A stretch of 64,000 nt of DNA from Flavihumibacter sp. ZG627 (GCF_000814325.1 NZ_JPHF01000012.1:1-64000); one strand, 5' to 3'; shown: positions 17,247 to 27,063, counted from the first letter of the stretch. The notes: generated by a model from the sequence alone, not told the origin. Program-made: numbers and translations.

Positions 17247-19610
17247 ATGAGAAGAATGTTTTCGATTTTATGCCTGCTGGTTTTATCAGTAGCAGGTTTT
17301 TCCCAGGATCTGACTACAACAGGAGGTATTAAAGGAATTGTAAGAGCAGAGGATAATAGTCCGGTCCCATCCGCCACCGTTAGAATAAAGGATTTGAAAA
17401 AGGCTGTGCTCACCAATAATGAAGGAGCATTTAGTTTTGACAATATTCAACCAGGAAGCTATACGCTGGAGGTTTCTACCATTGGCTATAAACCCATCGA
17501 GAAACTGGTTTCTGTATTGGCAGGAACTTATTCAGAACTGAGTCTTCAATTATCACAGGCACAAACAGAATTGACAGAGGTGATCGTTTCTGCGGGACGA
17601 ACAAAGGAGACGATTGATGAGGTTCCTTCTTCGGTAACGATAGTTGGATTGAAGACCATGCAGCAGAATATAAATATCACGCCCAACCTGGGTGATATAC
17701 TGGAGAATCGTGTACCCGGACTTGCGCCGAGTACAGGGCTCAGTAGTAATTGGGGACAAACACTCCGCGGACGTAGTTTGCTCATCATGGTAGATGGTGT
17801 TCCGCAATCAACTCCGCTGCGAAATGGTGCCATGGATCTTCGGGCATTAGACCCTGCGGTCATTGAAAGGGTAGAAGTAGTTAAAGGTGCCACGGCCATT
17901 TATGGTAATGGAGCAGCGGGTGGATTGATCAACTATTTAACCCGCAATCCAAAGACCGATAAGCTTTTGAATAGCCAGACATCGTTGAGTACTACAGGTT
18001 CACTCGTCAATAAATCTAATAGTATGGGCGCGCGTATGAGCCAGCTTTTCTATGGTGATAAGGGTAAATTCAATTATGTGCTGAGCGGTGTGTATGAGCA
18101 GACAGGTGAGCATAAAGATGCTGATGGCGATGTATTACCGCCGGTATATGGACTTGGTGAAACAGACTCTTATAATGCCTTTGCCAAGGTTGGTTATGAT
18201 TTCAATGCCAGTCATAAAGTGCAGGCTACCTATAATTTTTATAGCAGTCGGCAAACAACCAACTATCTCACGGAGAATGGTGATTATAAGACAGGCCAGA
18301 AAACAACTGCGAAGTTGGGTGAGAGCATAGGTGTGCCGCAGGGAGTAAGAGGCAATCACAACCTGGGTGTACAGTTTAGTGGTGAAACGGGCATTGCAAA
18401 CACGAGGTATGATGCAGATGTTTATTACCAGAGTGTTGATAATATTTTCTTCTACTCAGAAGTGTTTGTAGACGGTGGTGTATCCCGCATTCTGTCAAAG
18501 AAGAACGGAGCTCGATTGGTATTGAATACACCTGTTTTACTAAATAATATTGATGCCAATTTTACCTATGGACTGGATGCGCAGCGTGATATTACCTCAC
18601 AGCCGCTTGTGGATGGCAGGATCTGGGTTCCTGAAATGAACATGCTGAATATCGCGCCTTTTATCCAGACTAAATTTACCTTTTTTGATAAGCTGGTTCT
18701 GAAAGGAGGAGTGCGATATGAAAAAGTAAATATCGGTGTGGACGATTATGCCACCCTGCCTACAAAAAATACCAGAACCGGGGTTGTAACGCCTTCTATG
18801 GATGTAAAGGGAGGCGACCTTAAGTATAATGCAGTTGTTTCGAATGTTGGTTTGCGTTATAATCTATCCAATTATTTCTCCCCCTATATAAGTTTTTCAC
18901 AGGGCTTCAGTGTCTCTGATATCGGTTTGGTATTAAGGTCGGCCAGGGTTGATGATATTGAGAAGATCAATACGGAAGCTGTTATCATCAATAACTATGA
19001 AGCCGGATTTGTAACAAGGGTGAAGAATTTCCGCTTTGAGGCAACAGGTTATATCAGCAAATCAAGTTTGGGGGCCAATAGTGTTTATAGTGATGGGGTA
19101 TTTGTGGTAGTTCGTAGTCCGGAGCGCATTTATGGATATGAATTAGCGGCAGATTATCAAATAACCAAAGACCTGCAGGCCGGACTATCCTATTCATATG
19201 TGGAAGGAAAACTTGATGCCGATGATGATGGCAAGTTTGATGGGGATAGTGATGATTACCTGCCCGGGCAGCGGATCGCTCCGCCAAAACTGGCTGGTCA
19301 TGTGGATTATGCAGTAATTCCGGGCAAGCTGAACGTGCTGCTGCAGTATACGGGAATTTTGAAAAGAGATCGCTTTGCGAGAAACAGCAGCGGTTCTTAT
19401 GATCCCTATAAGGCCCCGGTGAGTCCATACCATCTTTTCAATTCATCCATTGGATATAATTTCAATGAAAGTACATCGCTGAACCTGGGAATTGAGAATA
19501 TGTTCAATGCAGATTATTATACTGCAAGGTCGCAGTGGGGAGCTTTCAATGACAGTTATACGAAAGGGAAGGGAGCGTGTTACAGGATAACGCTGAATGT
19601 GAAGCTTTGA
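17247..19610 (+). CDS. TonB-dependent receptor with carboxypeptidase-like N-domain
   Basis: This 787-residue outer-membrane receptor begins with a signal peptide (MRRMFSILCLLVLSVAGFSQ). A carboxypeptidase-regulatory-like beta-sandwich spans about residues 25-110, with a TonB-box-like ELTEVIVSAGR, a plug (TLRGRSLLIMVDGVP, GATAIYGNGAAGG) and a barrel ending in VKL. A frame extension to a TTG at 17217 is open, but the ATG at 17247 begins a proper signal peptide and is preferred. It is translationally coupled to the PepSY protein and followed by copper genes. This resembles siderophore or copper-chelate uptake units. Confidence 0.9.
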   Translation: MRRMFSILCLLVLSVAGFSQDLTTTGGIKGIVRAEDNSPVPSATVRIKDLKKAVLTNNEGAFSFDNIQPGSYTLEVSTIGYKPIEKLVSVLAGTYSELSLQLSQAQTELTEVIVSAGRTKETIDEVPSSVTIVGLKTMQQNINITPNLGDILENRVPGLAPSTGLSSNWGQTLRGRSLLIMVDGVPQSTPLRNGAMDLRALDPAVIERVEVVKGATAIYGNGAAGGLINYLTRNPKTDKLLNSQTSLSTTGSLVNKSNSMGARMSQLFYGDKGKFNYVLSGVYEQTGEHKDADGDVLPPVYGLGETDSYNAFAKVGYDFNASHKVQATYNFYSSRQTTNYLTENGDYKTGQKTTAKLGESIGVPQGVRGNHNLGVQFSGETGIANTRYDADVYYQSVDNIFFYSEVFVDGGVSRILSKKNGARLVLNTPVLLNNIDANFTYGLDAQRDITSQPLVDGRIWVPEMNMLNIAPFIQTKFTFFDKLVLKGGVRYEKVNIGVDDYATLPTKNTRTGVVTPSMDVKGGDLKYNAVVSNVGLRYNLSNYFSPYISFSQGFSVSDIGLVLRSARVDDIEKINTEAVIINNYEAGFVTRVKNFRFEATGYISKSSLGANSVYSDGVFVVVRSPERIYGYELAADYQITKDLQAGLSYSYVEGKLDADDDGKFDGDSDDYLPGQRIAPPKLAGHVDYAVIPGKLNVLLQYTGILKRDRFARNSSGSYDPYKAPVSPYHLFNSSIGYNFNESTSLNLGIENMFNADYYTARSQWGAFNDSYTKGKGACYRITLNVKL

Positions 19611-20713
19611 AGAAAATAGCGCGCAAGATACATTTGTGGCTGGGCCTCGCCACCGGGCTGGTAGTGTTTATAATGGGTGTGACGGGCGCTGTATATTGTT
19701 TTGCCCCAGAGTTGCAGAGGCTTCAATCTTACCGGCATGTGGAAGAGGAGAGTGGTGCTTTTCTTCCACCCTCCCGGATAAAGCAGATTGCAGAAGAGCA
19801 GTTGCCGGGGAAGACATTACATCGCATTTATTATGATGCGCGGAACAGGTCGGTAATGACCTTGTTTTCAAAAAAGGAGGGGTATGATTATTCAGTTTTC
19901 ATCAATCCATATAATGGGGCAGTTTTAAAATGCCGCGATAATAACCGAGATTTTTTAAGTGTGGTATTGCAGATACACCGGACGCTGAAGATACCCTACG
20001 GGCATGAGATCATTCGCTGGAGCACGGTGATCTTTTTGCTTATGCTGATCACGGGTATCATTCTCTGGTGGCCGAAGAACAGTCGAACTGCCAAGAAAGG
20101 CTTCCTGATCATGTGGCGGGCATCCCCCAAAAGATTGAACTATGATCTGCATAAGGTACTTGGATTTTATGTTAGCTGGATTGCGGTCTTTTCTGCTATT
20201 ACCGGTTTGATGTTTGCGTTTGAAAGTTTTGCAAGCTTTACCTATAACCTTACCGGGGCTAAGCAATCTGTTGTGCATAAGAAGCCCCCGCTTTCTGATA
20301 CAGCGCGGGCGGGGATTGAGGTAGGTATAGATAAGGTATGGAAGACTATTGAACCAGCTCTTTATGGCAGATATGCGTCGGCAATGTTTGTACTTCCTGC
20401 TTCGGCTGAAGGTTCCATTCTGGTAAGGGCAAATCCATCATCTTCCACTTTGTACAAAACAGATTTTCGTTATTTTGATCAGTATAGTGGTAAGGAGATA
20501 GACGGGGCCTATGTTTGGGGGAGGTATAGTGATGCAGATACTGTGGCGGATAATATTAAAAGGATGAACTATGATATTCATACCGGTGCAATATTTGGAT
20601 TGCCCGGCAGGATAGCATTATTTTTTGTGGCATTGGTAGTAGCGAGTTTACCGCTTACGGGTTTTTATTTCTGGTGGGGGAGGCAGAGGAAGTTGAAGAG
20701 AGTTAAACAGTAA
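19607..20713 (+). CDS. PepSY-associated membrane protein
   Basis: This PepSY-TM family inner-membrane protein has 368 residues with four membrane helices. The first helix follows RKIHLWLGLATG, and the second region holds the conserved HRTL and DLHKVLGFY segments. A periplasmic PepSY portion lies between helices, and a final helix ends in FYFWWG. Such proteins pair with TonB receptors, and some are flavin- or haem-linked reductases releasing iron from siderophores. The most likely start is TTG 19607, which overlaps the receptor stop in a TTGA arrangement; a GTG at 19577 would add ten residues inside the receptor gene. Translational coupling to the receptor is therefore likely. Confidence 0.85.
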   Translation: MKKIARKIHLWLGLATGLVVFIMGVTGAVYCFAPELQRLQSYRHVEEESGAFLPPSRIKQIAEEQLPGKTLHRIYYDARNRSVMTLFSKKEGYDYSVFINPYNGAVLKCRDNNRDFLSVVLQIHRTLKIPYGHEIIRWSTVIFLLMLITGIILWWPKNSRTAKKGFLIMWRASPKRLNYDLHKVLGFYVSWIAVFSAITGLMFAFESFASFTYNLTGAKQSVVHKKPPLSDTARAGIEVGIDKVWKTIEPALYGRYASAMFVLPASAEGSILVRANPSSSTLYKTDFRYFDQYSGKEIDGAYVWGRYSDADTVADNIKRMNYDIHTGAIFGLPGRIALFFVALVVASLPLTGFYFWWGRQRKLKRVKQ

Positions 20714-20774
20714 TCCCCGGCTGGCATGGTATTTCCATGTCATAAATGTTCCCTGCTGGTCAAACTGTGTAAAC

Positions 20775-21155
20775 ATGAAAAAAGCGCTACTGATCGTTTT
20801 AGTTTTCTCTATCCTGTTGCTGCAAAAGGCCACTGCCCAGGATAGTTCTTTTAAGGTCAAATCCCAACTAAGTAGTTTAATCAATTCCTGGCAGCTAATT
20901 AAAGATGCGTTGGCGGAAGGCAGCGTTGATGAGGCGGCTTTTGCTGCCTCTGCATATATAAAAATTGCCAATGGTATTGATTATAAATTGCTATCGGAGG
21001 GTAATATTCATGCTTTATTAAAAGATGCAGGCGCTATTTCAGAAGCCCCCGACCTTAAAAGGCAACAGAAAAGTTTTGAGCAGCTCTCTGCAAACATGGT
21101 GACGCTGGCAAAAGCCTTTAAGCTGGAAATAAGTGTTGGAGATAAAAATCAATAG
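20775..21155 (+). CDS. DUF3347 periplasmic protein
   Basis: The 126-residue protein has a signal peptide (cleavage after ATAQ, about residue 21) and a single helical domain. The spacing of the segments LINSWQLIKDALAEGSVDEAA and RQQKSFEQLSANMVTLAKAF matches DUF3347. This family occurs with copper and silver efflux or oxidase genes and is thought to bind metals or accompany CusB-type proteins. It ends 5 bases before the multicopper oxidase, so the two form one unit, perhaps for copper handling in the periplasm. No conserved Cys or Met cluster is seen in this copy. Confidence 0.8.
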   Translation: MKKALLIVLVFSILLLQKATAQDSSFKVKSQLSSLINSWQLIKDALAEGSVDEAAFAASAYIKIANGIDYKLLSEGNIHALLKDAGAISEAPDLKRQQKSFEQLSANMVTLAKAFKLEISVGDKNQ

Positions 21156-21160
21156 AGGAA

Positions 21161-23764
21161 ATGAGAAAGATATTATTCATGGCCATGCAATTGGTTTTTT
21201 TTGTTGTATTGGCGCAAGATATACTGGCTCAAAAGGCAGAAACACAGGTGGTTTATACCTGCCCTATGCACCCGGAGGTGAAAATGACCAAGCCGGGTAA
21301 TTGTCCAAAATGCGGGATGACATTGGTGAAAAAAAGCGTTAAGCTTGTTCCGCCGAAGACAGTTCCTAAAAAGCAAAGGGATCCACAAAGGGCAAAAGAT
21401 AAACTGCCTGCAAAAAAGGAAATGAAGGAGATGCCGGGCATGGAAGAGAAGAAGGATCCGGCAGAAAAGAAGGATTCGGTTGAGATGAAGGATGGGCACA
21501 TGCATGATCATATGCAGATGGAGCATGCGAAAACAGATTCGGCAGAGGAGGTGGGGCATAAGGTGAATTTGACAGGTGGTAAAACTGTTCGATATGATTT
21601 ATATGTTACCGATACCATGGTTCATTTTACCGGTAAGCACCGGCATGCACTTGCGGTAAATGGTTCCATTCCAGCCCCGCCACTTATTTTTACCGAAGGG
21701 GATACCGCGGAGGTCTATTTACACAACCAGTTGAAGACGTCCACATCCATCCATTGGCATGGCGTCATTTTACCCAACGAGCAGGATGGGGTTCCTTTTC
21801 TGACCACTTCGGTAATTCCGGGTGGCACTACTCATTTATATAAGTTTAAGATTGTTCAAAATGGTACGTACTGGTATCATTCGCATACCGGACTTCAACA
21901 GCAGTCGGGTACTTATGGAGCGCTGGTATTTAAGCGAAGGGAAGAGAATTCAATGCATGGAAATGGACATGACATGAAGGAGATGAGTCCTGCTTATACC
22001 GCTGAATTACCGCTTGTTTTGAGCGATTGGACCGATGAGCATCCTCACCAGGTTCAGCGCCGTTTAAGGAGCGCCAACGACTGGTATGCTATTAAGAAAG
22101 GAAGTGTGCAGTCTTATGCGGAGGCCATTAAGAAAGGACATTTTTCGACCAAATTAACGAATGAGTGGAAGCGCATGAACGCAATGGATGTAAGTGATGT
22201 GTATTATGAAAAGTTCCTGAGCAATGGCAAAGCGGAAGCTGAAGCGCCTCAATTTAAAGCCGGTGATAAAGTGCGGTTGCGTGTGGTAAATGGGGGATCC
22301 TCTTCCTATTTCTGGCTACAATATGCAGGTGGGAAAATGACCGTTGTAGCCAATGACGGCAATGATGTTGTGCCTGTTGAAGTAGATCGGTTAATCATTG
22401 GCGTGGCAGAAACCTATGATGTGGTAGTTACTGTTCCAGACAATATGCAATATGAATTTCGTGCTACGGCGGAAGACCGGACCGGGCATACATCGCTATG
22501 GCTGGGATCGGGCATGAAGATGCCGGCACCAACGCTTCCGCGGCTCCTCTATTTTGAAGGTATGAATATGATGAATGGGATGATGAAGATGAATGGTGAT
22601 ATGAAGCCGATGCCGGGGATGAAAATGAGTCTGCAGAAAATGGATATGAATACTGTGATGTATCCTGAAATGGCAGGTGCGGATGGTGGGCATGGAAGTC
22701 ATGAGACGGAGAGCATGAAGGGTATGGACCATAGTAAAATGAACAGCAGTACCGGTATAGTAACACTTAATTATGCCATGCTTCGTTCTCCGGTTCAGAC
22801 AACCCTTCCTGATGCACCCACCAAAGAACTCCACTTTACACTTGAAGGAAATATGAACCGCTATGTTTGGTCCATCAACAATAAAACTCTTGGTGAGTGG
22901 GATAAAATATTAATAAAGCAGGGAGAGAAGGTGCGGGTCATTATGACCAATAATTCTATGATGCGGCATCCCATGCACCTTCATGGGCACGACTTCAGGG
23001 TATTGGGTGCACAAGGTCAGTATGCGCCTTTCAAAAATACCATTGATATTATGCCGATGGAAACTGATACCCTTGAATTTGCCGCTAACAAAGACGGCGA
23101 TTGGTTTTTCCATTGTCATATTCTATACCATATGATGGCTGGAATGGGGAACGTGTTGAGTTACCAGAATTCGCCTCCCAATCCACAGTTGCCTGATAAG
23201 GCAAAAGCATGGAAGCAGTTTCAGCGCAGCGAGCGAATGATTCATCCATCTGCAACCATTGGTGTTGAGAGCAATGGCAGCGACGCAAATTTTATGGTAG
23301 CCGGCAACCGCTTTGAATTGCAGGGATTGTGGCATCTTGGATTAACACCTGAAAAGGGAAGGGAAGTGGAAGTCAATTTTGGTCGATACCTGGGAAAGAT
23401 GCAGTGGTTGTTTCCCTATGTAGGTTTCGATTATCACTATGCAAAAGTTGGTGATGAGATCGAAAAGAATTCATTCGGACAGGTTAGTAACAAGAATGAC
23501 CGGAAGACCTTTGTTGTTGGTTTGCAGTATACCTTACCCATGCTCGTTATAGCTGATGCAAGGGTGGATGGCGACGGGAAATTTCGTTTCCAGCTAGGCA
23601 GGGAAGATATTCCGCTTACCAATCGGTTAAGGGGAAATTTAATGTGGAATACCGATAAAGAATATGCTGCCGGTTTGAGATATATACTAAGAAAATGGCT
23701 TGCCTTGTCGGCCCACTATGATAGTGATATGGGTTTAGGTGGCGGCATTGCGCTTATTTATTGA
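21161..23764 (+). CDS. Multicopper oxidase with HMBD and CopB-like barrel
   Basis: The 867-residue protein combines four parts. A signal peptide covers residues 1-24. A heavy-metal-binding domain with CPMHPE and CPKCGM lies at about 30-55. A charged Met/His-rich linker reaches about residue 125. A CopA-type laccase domain follows to about residue 680. Copper ligands are clear: HWHG, WYHSH, HPMHLHGHD and HCHILYHMMAGM, the last giving type 1 copper an axial Met. A Met-rich insert at about 465-535 is typical of cuprous oxidases. The last 170 residues look like alternating amphipathic strands similar to the CopB outer-membrane barrel. The likely role is periplasmic Cu(I) oxidation and copper tolerance. 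Confidence 0.85.
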   Translation: MRKILFMAMQLVFFVVLAQDILAQKAETQVVYTCPMHPEVKMTKPGNCPKCGMTLVKKSVKLVPPKTVPKKQRDPQRAKDKLPAKKEMKEMPGMEEKKDPAEKKDSVEMKDGHMHDHMQMEHAKTDSAEEVGHKVNLTGGKTVRYDLYVTDTMVHFTGKHRHALAVNGSIPAPPLIFTEGDTAEVYLHNQLKTSTSIHWHGVILPNEQDGVPFLTTSVIPGGTTHLYKFKIVQNGTYWYHSHTGLQQQSGTYGALVFKRREENSMHGNGHDMKEMSPAYTAELPLVLSDWTDEHPHQVQRRLRSANDWYAIKKGSVQSYAEAIKKGHFSTKLTNEWKRMNAMDVSDVYYEKFLSNGKAEAEAPQFKAGDKVRLRVVNGGSSSYFWLQYAGGKMTVVANDGNDVVPVEVDRLIIGVAETYDVVVTVPDNMQYEFRATAEDRTGHTSLWLGSGMKMPAPTLPRLLYFEGMNMMNGMMKMNGDMKPMPGMKMSLQKMDMNTVMYPEMAGADGGHGSHETESMKGMDHSKMNSSTGIVTLNYAMLRSPVQTTLPDAPTKELHFTLEGNMNRYVWSINNKTLGEWDKILIKQGEKVRVIMTNNSMMRHPMHLHGHDFRVLGAQGQYAPFKNTIDIMPMETDTLEFAANKDGDWFFHCHILYHMMAGMGNVLSYQNSPPNPQLPDKAKAWKQFQRSERMIHPSATIGVESNGSDANFMVAGNRFELQGLWHLGLTPEKGREVEVNFGRYLGKMQWLFPYVGFDYHYAKVGDEIEKNSFGQVSNKNDRKTFVVGLQYTLPMLVIADARVDGDGKFRFQLGREDIPLTNRLRGNLMWNTDKEYAAGLRYILRKWLALSAHYDSDMGLGGGIALIY

Positions 23765-23781
23765 TGGTGATCGTTGATTCA

Positions 23782-25023
23782 TTATTTGAATCCGAAGATC
23801 AGGGGGAATAAAAAGGTTACAATGACTGTCCAGATAAAGTATACGGGTAAGTAGGCAGCAATCGCATTTCCCACTGTGATTAAATTTGTCTTCTTCGTAA
23901 GTACTTTAAAAAGTTGCACCGTTACAAGGAGGAGGTTGATAAGAATTAAAACATTGCTTCCCAGTACGGCTGCCCTGTTGGGTGTAATTCCCCATTCGGA
24001 AATACGGAAAAGAATGGCGGAGAGTGCGATACCGTTAACCACGATTGTTGCCATTGAAAGCAGCAGGAGTATCCAGATCTCCGTTTGACTTTTAGCCCTT
24101 GATCTTTCTGCAACAGAAAAGAATATGATGGCCATAACGCCTACCAGTAGGGCATTAAAGATGAGGAGGAACTCGCGGTCGTTATAGGGGTCTTTTCCTG
24201 AGTAGGCCATGGCGATGAGGTAGATAACGAGCATCACCAACACAAGGGGACTGAAGATCTTTGCGATCACCGGTGAAACTTTTCCTACCAGTTGTGGATT
24301 GGTTCGTGTGAGCCAGGTGGCTGCAATGGGTAAAGCAGACAGTGCGAATATGCCGAAATAATCGAAGTAGATCTTCCCGATATTAAATCCGATGAGGTTG
24401 AAAAGTCCGATCGTAATACCGGTCATAATCCCCCCTGCGATACCGATCAGCACGGCCATTACAACCAGGTCACCGTTGTATTTGAGAAAGCCTAATCGCC
24501 GGTCTTCCTTATTATATAGTTCACCTACAAAGGCAAAGCCTAGTATAGACCAGAGAAAAAGAATTAAGTGGATGCAGGCCAATCTGAGTGTGTCGCTGGT
24601 TTTATTATCGGGAAGAAAATTAATATAGAGAACTGCGAGTAATGTGCTGCCTGCGATGAATGCAATTTTTGGCGCGGATAGTTTGTTCTTCCAACCGAAG
24701 TAGGCGTAGAGGGCGGGGAAAACGATGAAGCCAATATTCCTGCTGTAGAAAAATTCTTCGTCGATATTCAGGAACACCGGCAGCTTGGCGATGAGTCCGG
24801 CAACGAGGGATGCGATAGTTACGAAGACTAAATCTTTGCTGCTGCCCCAGGAAATTTCTTCGCGTGTGAAATTGAGTCGCTCATTCCAGTAATTGATAAG
24901 GGTGTTGTTTGAGATCTGCGGCGTAATGGCATTGAAGGCGCGCTTAAAGGAAGATTTGTCGGCCCTGTACAATCTTTCCAGTTGACCGGGATTGTTGAGG
25001 TTTGATAAGATTTCTTCTTTCAT
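23782..25023 (-). CDS. DUF4153 multi-pass membrane protein
   Basis: The 413-residue protein has a soluble N-terminus of about 60 residues followed by about ten to eleven hydrophobic helices. The C-terminal segment RISEWGITPNRAAVLGSN is characteristic of DUF4153. Function is not known for the family. The gene is convergent with the copper oxidase (17-base gap) and divergent from a histidine kinase. It has its own promoter, visible 42-72 bases upstream of its start. Confidence 0.85.
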   Translation of the reverse strand: MKEEILSNLNNPGQLERLYRADKSSFKRAFNAITPQISNNTLINYWNERLNFTREEISWGSSKDLVFVTIASLVAGLIAKLPVFLNIDEEFFYSRNIGFIVFPALYAYFGWKNKLSAPKIAFIAGSTLLAVLYINFLPDNKTSDTLRLACIHLILFLWSILGFAFVGELYNKEDRRLGFLKYNGDLVVMAVLIGIAGGIMTGITIGLFNLIGFNIGKIYFDYFGIFALSALPIAATWLTRTNPQLVGKVSPVIAKIFSPLVLVMLVIYLIAMAYSGKDPYNDREFLLIFNALLVGVMAIIFFSVAERSRAKSQTEIWILLLLSMATIVVNGIALSAILFRISEWGITPNRAAVLGSNVLILINLLLVTVQLFKVLTKKTNLITVGNAIAAYLPVYFIWTVIVTFLFPLIFGFK

Positions 25024-25064
25024 AGATCAGTCTGGTTGCTATTGTTTAAAAGCACTTTGTAATT

Positions 25065-25095
25065 CAAAGCTAATACAGAAATCAACAAACTGCAA
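25065..25095 (-). promoter_or_regulatory. Bacteroidota-type promoter of DUF4153 gene
   Basis: The minus strand reads TTG (25095-25093), a 20-base spacer and TAGCTTTG (25072-25065), matching TTG...TAnnTTTG. The leader to the ATG at 25023 would be about 36 bases. Confidence 0.6.
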
Positions 25096-25103
25096 GTTTT
25101 TTT

Positions 25104-25155
25104 TTAGCTACCCGTCTGACATATGTCCTGACACATGTCAGACGGGTAGCTAAAA
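25104..25155. repeat. REP-like palindrome, copy 1
   Basis: A long inverted repeat: TTTTAGCTACCCGTCTGACA and its complement are arranged around a short centre, with about 20 matched bases per arm. It lies between divergent promoters of the DUF4153 gene and the HWE/HisKA_2 kinase. The core TCTGACA...TGTCAGA recurs at 36.6, 36.7 and 44.2 kb. Because both arms end in T-rich or A-rich sequence it could also fold as a strong hairpin in RNA. Confidence 0.75.
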
Positions 25156-25183
25156 CCAGCATTTTCCCTTATATTGGAATGGT

Positions 25184-26416
25184 ATGAAGAAATGGCTCTG
25201 GATGGTAGCTGGCAAGAAACCCGAGTTCGCACTTGAACACCAGGTTTTCAACAGCACCAGCTTTTTTATTACCCTGTTCGCTTTCCTTGCATCCACCGCC
25301 AACTGGGTGATAGGGCTGCATGAATTAACCATCTGGCCGGGATACCTGGGCGGGGTGATATCCCTCTACATTTTTTATATCAGCCGGTTCCGGAAGATTT
25401 TCAACAGTACTGTAATATTTATATATTCCTTGCTGGTGATGGTTTTCATGGGGTGGATCTATTTTTTCAATGACGGATCGCATGGCACTATCAATTATCT
25501 GGTACTGATGTTCATGACCATCCTGCTCATGATCACGCCGCGCCAATTGCAGGTGGGTGTTTTTATCCTGATGTATGGATCCATCCTGGTGCTGCTGGTG
25601 CTGGAGTACTTTCATCCCGAATGGCGGGTGGGTTATAATTCAGAAAAAGAAAGGTTGGCAGATCATATCGTCACCATTTTTTTAGCCGCATTATTCATCA
25701 CCGTCAACACGATCGTTTTCAGGGCGAGTTATATTGAAGAGCGGCAGGTGGTTACCCGGCAGAATGAAGAGCTGATAACGTTGAACCAGCAGATCGATGT
25801 GCAGAAAGCAGCCCTGGAAACCCTGCTCAAAGAACTTCATCATCGCGTAAAAAATAACCTGCAGGTGATCTCCAGTCTGCTAGCCCTGCAATCGAACAGG
25901 ATGGAAGATGCGCTTGCGAGGGAAAGCCTTCAATCGAGCCGAACCCGTATTGAAGCCATGGCACTGATCCATAAGAGTCTATACCAGAACGAAGATGTAT
26001 CGGCTGTGGAAATGAATCAATATCTGGATTCATTAACTCGTTCGCTGGCAACAAGTTTTGGGGTGGATGGCAATGTTATAAGTTTGGATACTGGTGGGGT
26101 GGATTGTATGATGGATATAGACCAGGCCATCCCGATTGGACTTATCGTAAATGAGCTGGTGGGAAATTGTTTTAAACATGCCTTCCGGAATATAGTTTCG
26201 CCTGAAATTCAGGTAACATTAAATAAGAAAGGTGGTGAAGATTTTGAGCTTATCGTCGCAGATAATGGTGAGTGGATGCAGGAAGAAGGCCATAAGGATA
26301 AATCAACTTCTTTCGGGATGAAGCTTGTAAAGACCCTGGCCATCCAGTTGGATGCTACTGTTGAGGTGGTTAGGGGAAATGGAACGGTATTAACTATTAA
26401 AACAGATCTCACATGA
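25184..26416 (+). CDS. Membrane sensor kinase of the HisKA_2 type
   Basis: The 410-residue kinase has an N-terminal membrane domain of about five to six helices (residues 25-180), a coiled coil (about 183-215) and a HisKA_2 dimerisation motif ELHHRVKNNLQ with phospho-acceptor His220. A HATPase domain with NELVGNCFKHAF and DNGEW follows. The N-box and the HHRVKNNLQ signature place it with the HisKA_2/HWE kinases. Its stop overlaps the start of the response-regulator gene by 4 bases, so they are a cognate pair. The stimulus is unknown. Confidence 0.88.
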   Translation: MKKWLWMVAGKKPEFALEHQVFNSTSFFITLFAFLASTANWVIGLHELTIWPGYLGGVISLYIFYISRFRKIFNSTVIFIYSLLVMVFMGWIYFFNDGSHGTINYLVLMFMTILLMITPRQLQVGVFILMYGSILVLLVLEYFHPEWRVGYNSEKERLADHIVTIFLAALFITVNTIVFRASYIEERQVVTRQNEELITLNQQIDVQKAALETLLKELHHRVKNNLQVISSLLALQSNRMEDALARESLQSSRTRIEAMALIHKSLYQNEDVSAVEMNQYLDSLTRSLATSFGVDGNVISLDTGGVDCMMDIDQAIPIGLIVNELVGNCFKHAFRNIVSPEIQVTLNKKGGEDFELIVADNGEWMQEEGHKDKSTSFGMKLVKTLAIQLDATVEVVRGNGTVLTIKTDLT

Positions 26417-27000
26417 TTAAAAGTGCTTCGATATTAGTGGTGGAAGATGAATTGATTACTGCCGAAAGTATTTTCGAATTATTGGAACAGGAAGATTTTA
26501 AAATGATTGGTGTCGCAAAAGATGCTGTTACAGCCTTTCAGCTCTGTGAAAAAGAAATTCCGCAGGTAGTAGTATGTGATATTAACATCAAGGGCGAGAT
26601 CAATGGCATTGAGCTTGCGAAACTGTTGAAAAAGAAATTTGGTTGCCTGGTAGTTTTCCTGACAGCCTATACAGATATCAGGACAGTAGAATCGGCTGCT
26701 GCAGTAGACCCGGTGATGTATGTGATCAAGCCCTACAATGATGTTCAGTTGCTGGTTGCGGTACAGATGGCCTTCCATCGTCTCTATAAAAGCCAGATGC
26801 CGAAAATAAGCGAACAGCTTCAGCTTACGGGAAGGGAGCGGGAAATCGCCAGCCTTGTGGCGCAGGGATTCTCTTCCAAGGAGATTGCAAAAAAATTATT
26901 TATCAGTGAGGAAACCGTGAAAACGCATCGGAGGCGAATGCTGCAAAAAAATAATATCAATAATTTTCCCCAGCTCATTTATATGATGGGTGGATCATGA
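26413..27000 (+). CDS. Response regulator with LuxR-type HTH
   Basis: The 195-residue protein has a receiver domain (acidic EDE at 11-13, phospho-acceptor Asp56 in VCDINIKGE, Lys in VIKPYND) and a NarL/LuxR-type HTH (LTGREREIASLVAQG, then ISEETVKTHRRR). It is co-translated with the HisKA_2 kinase through a 4-base overlap. DNA targets cannot be predicted. A strong bidirectional terminator follows the stop codon. Confidence 0.9.
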   Translation: MIKSASILVVEDELITAESIFELLEQEDFKMIGVAKDAVTAFQLCEKEIPQVVVCDINIKGEINGIELAKLLKKKFGCLVVFLTAYTDIRTVESAAAVDPVMYVIKPYNDVQLLVAVQMAFHRLYKSQMPKISEQLQLTGREREIASLVAQGFSSKEIAKKLFISEETVKTHRRRMLQKNNINNFPQLIYMMGGS

Positions 27001-27015
27001 TCTTCAAAAGAGCAT

Positions 27016-27045
27016 AAAAAACAGGTTGCACGCAACCTGTTTTTT
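27016..27045. terminator. Bidirectional intrinsic terminator
   Basis: AAAAACAGGTTGC and GCAACCTGTTTTT form a perfect stem with a 2-4-base loop, A-rich on the left and T-rich on the right. It therefore serves both the rightward response-regulator gene and the leftward CHRD gene, which converge here. Confidence 0.8.
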
Positions 27046-27063
27046 ATGGATAAACTTCTAAGC

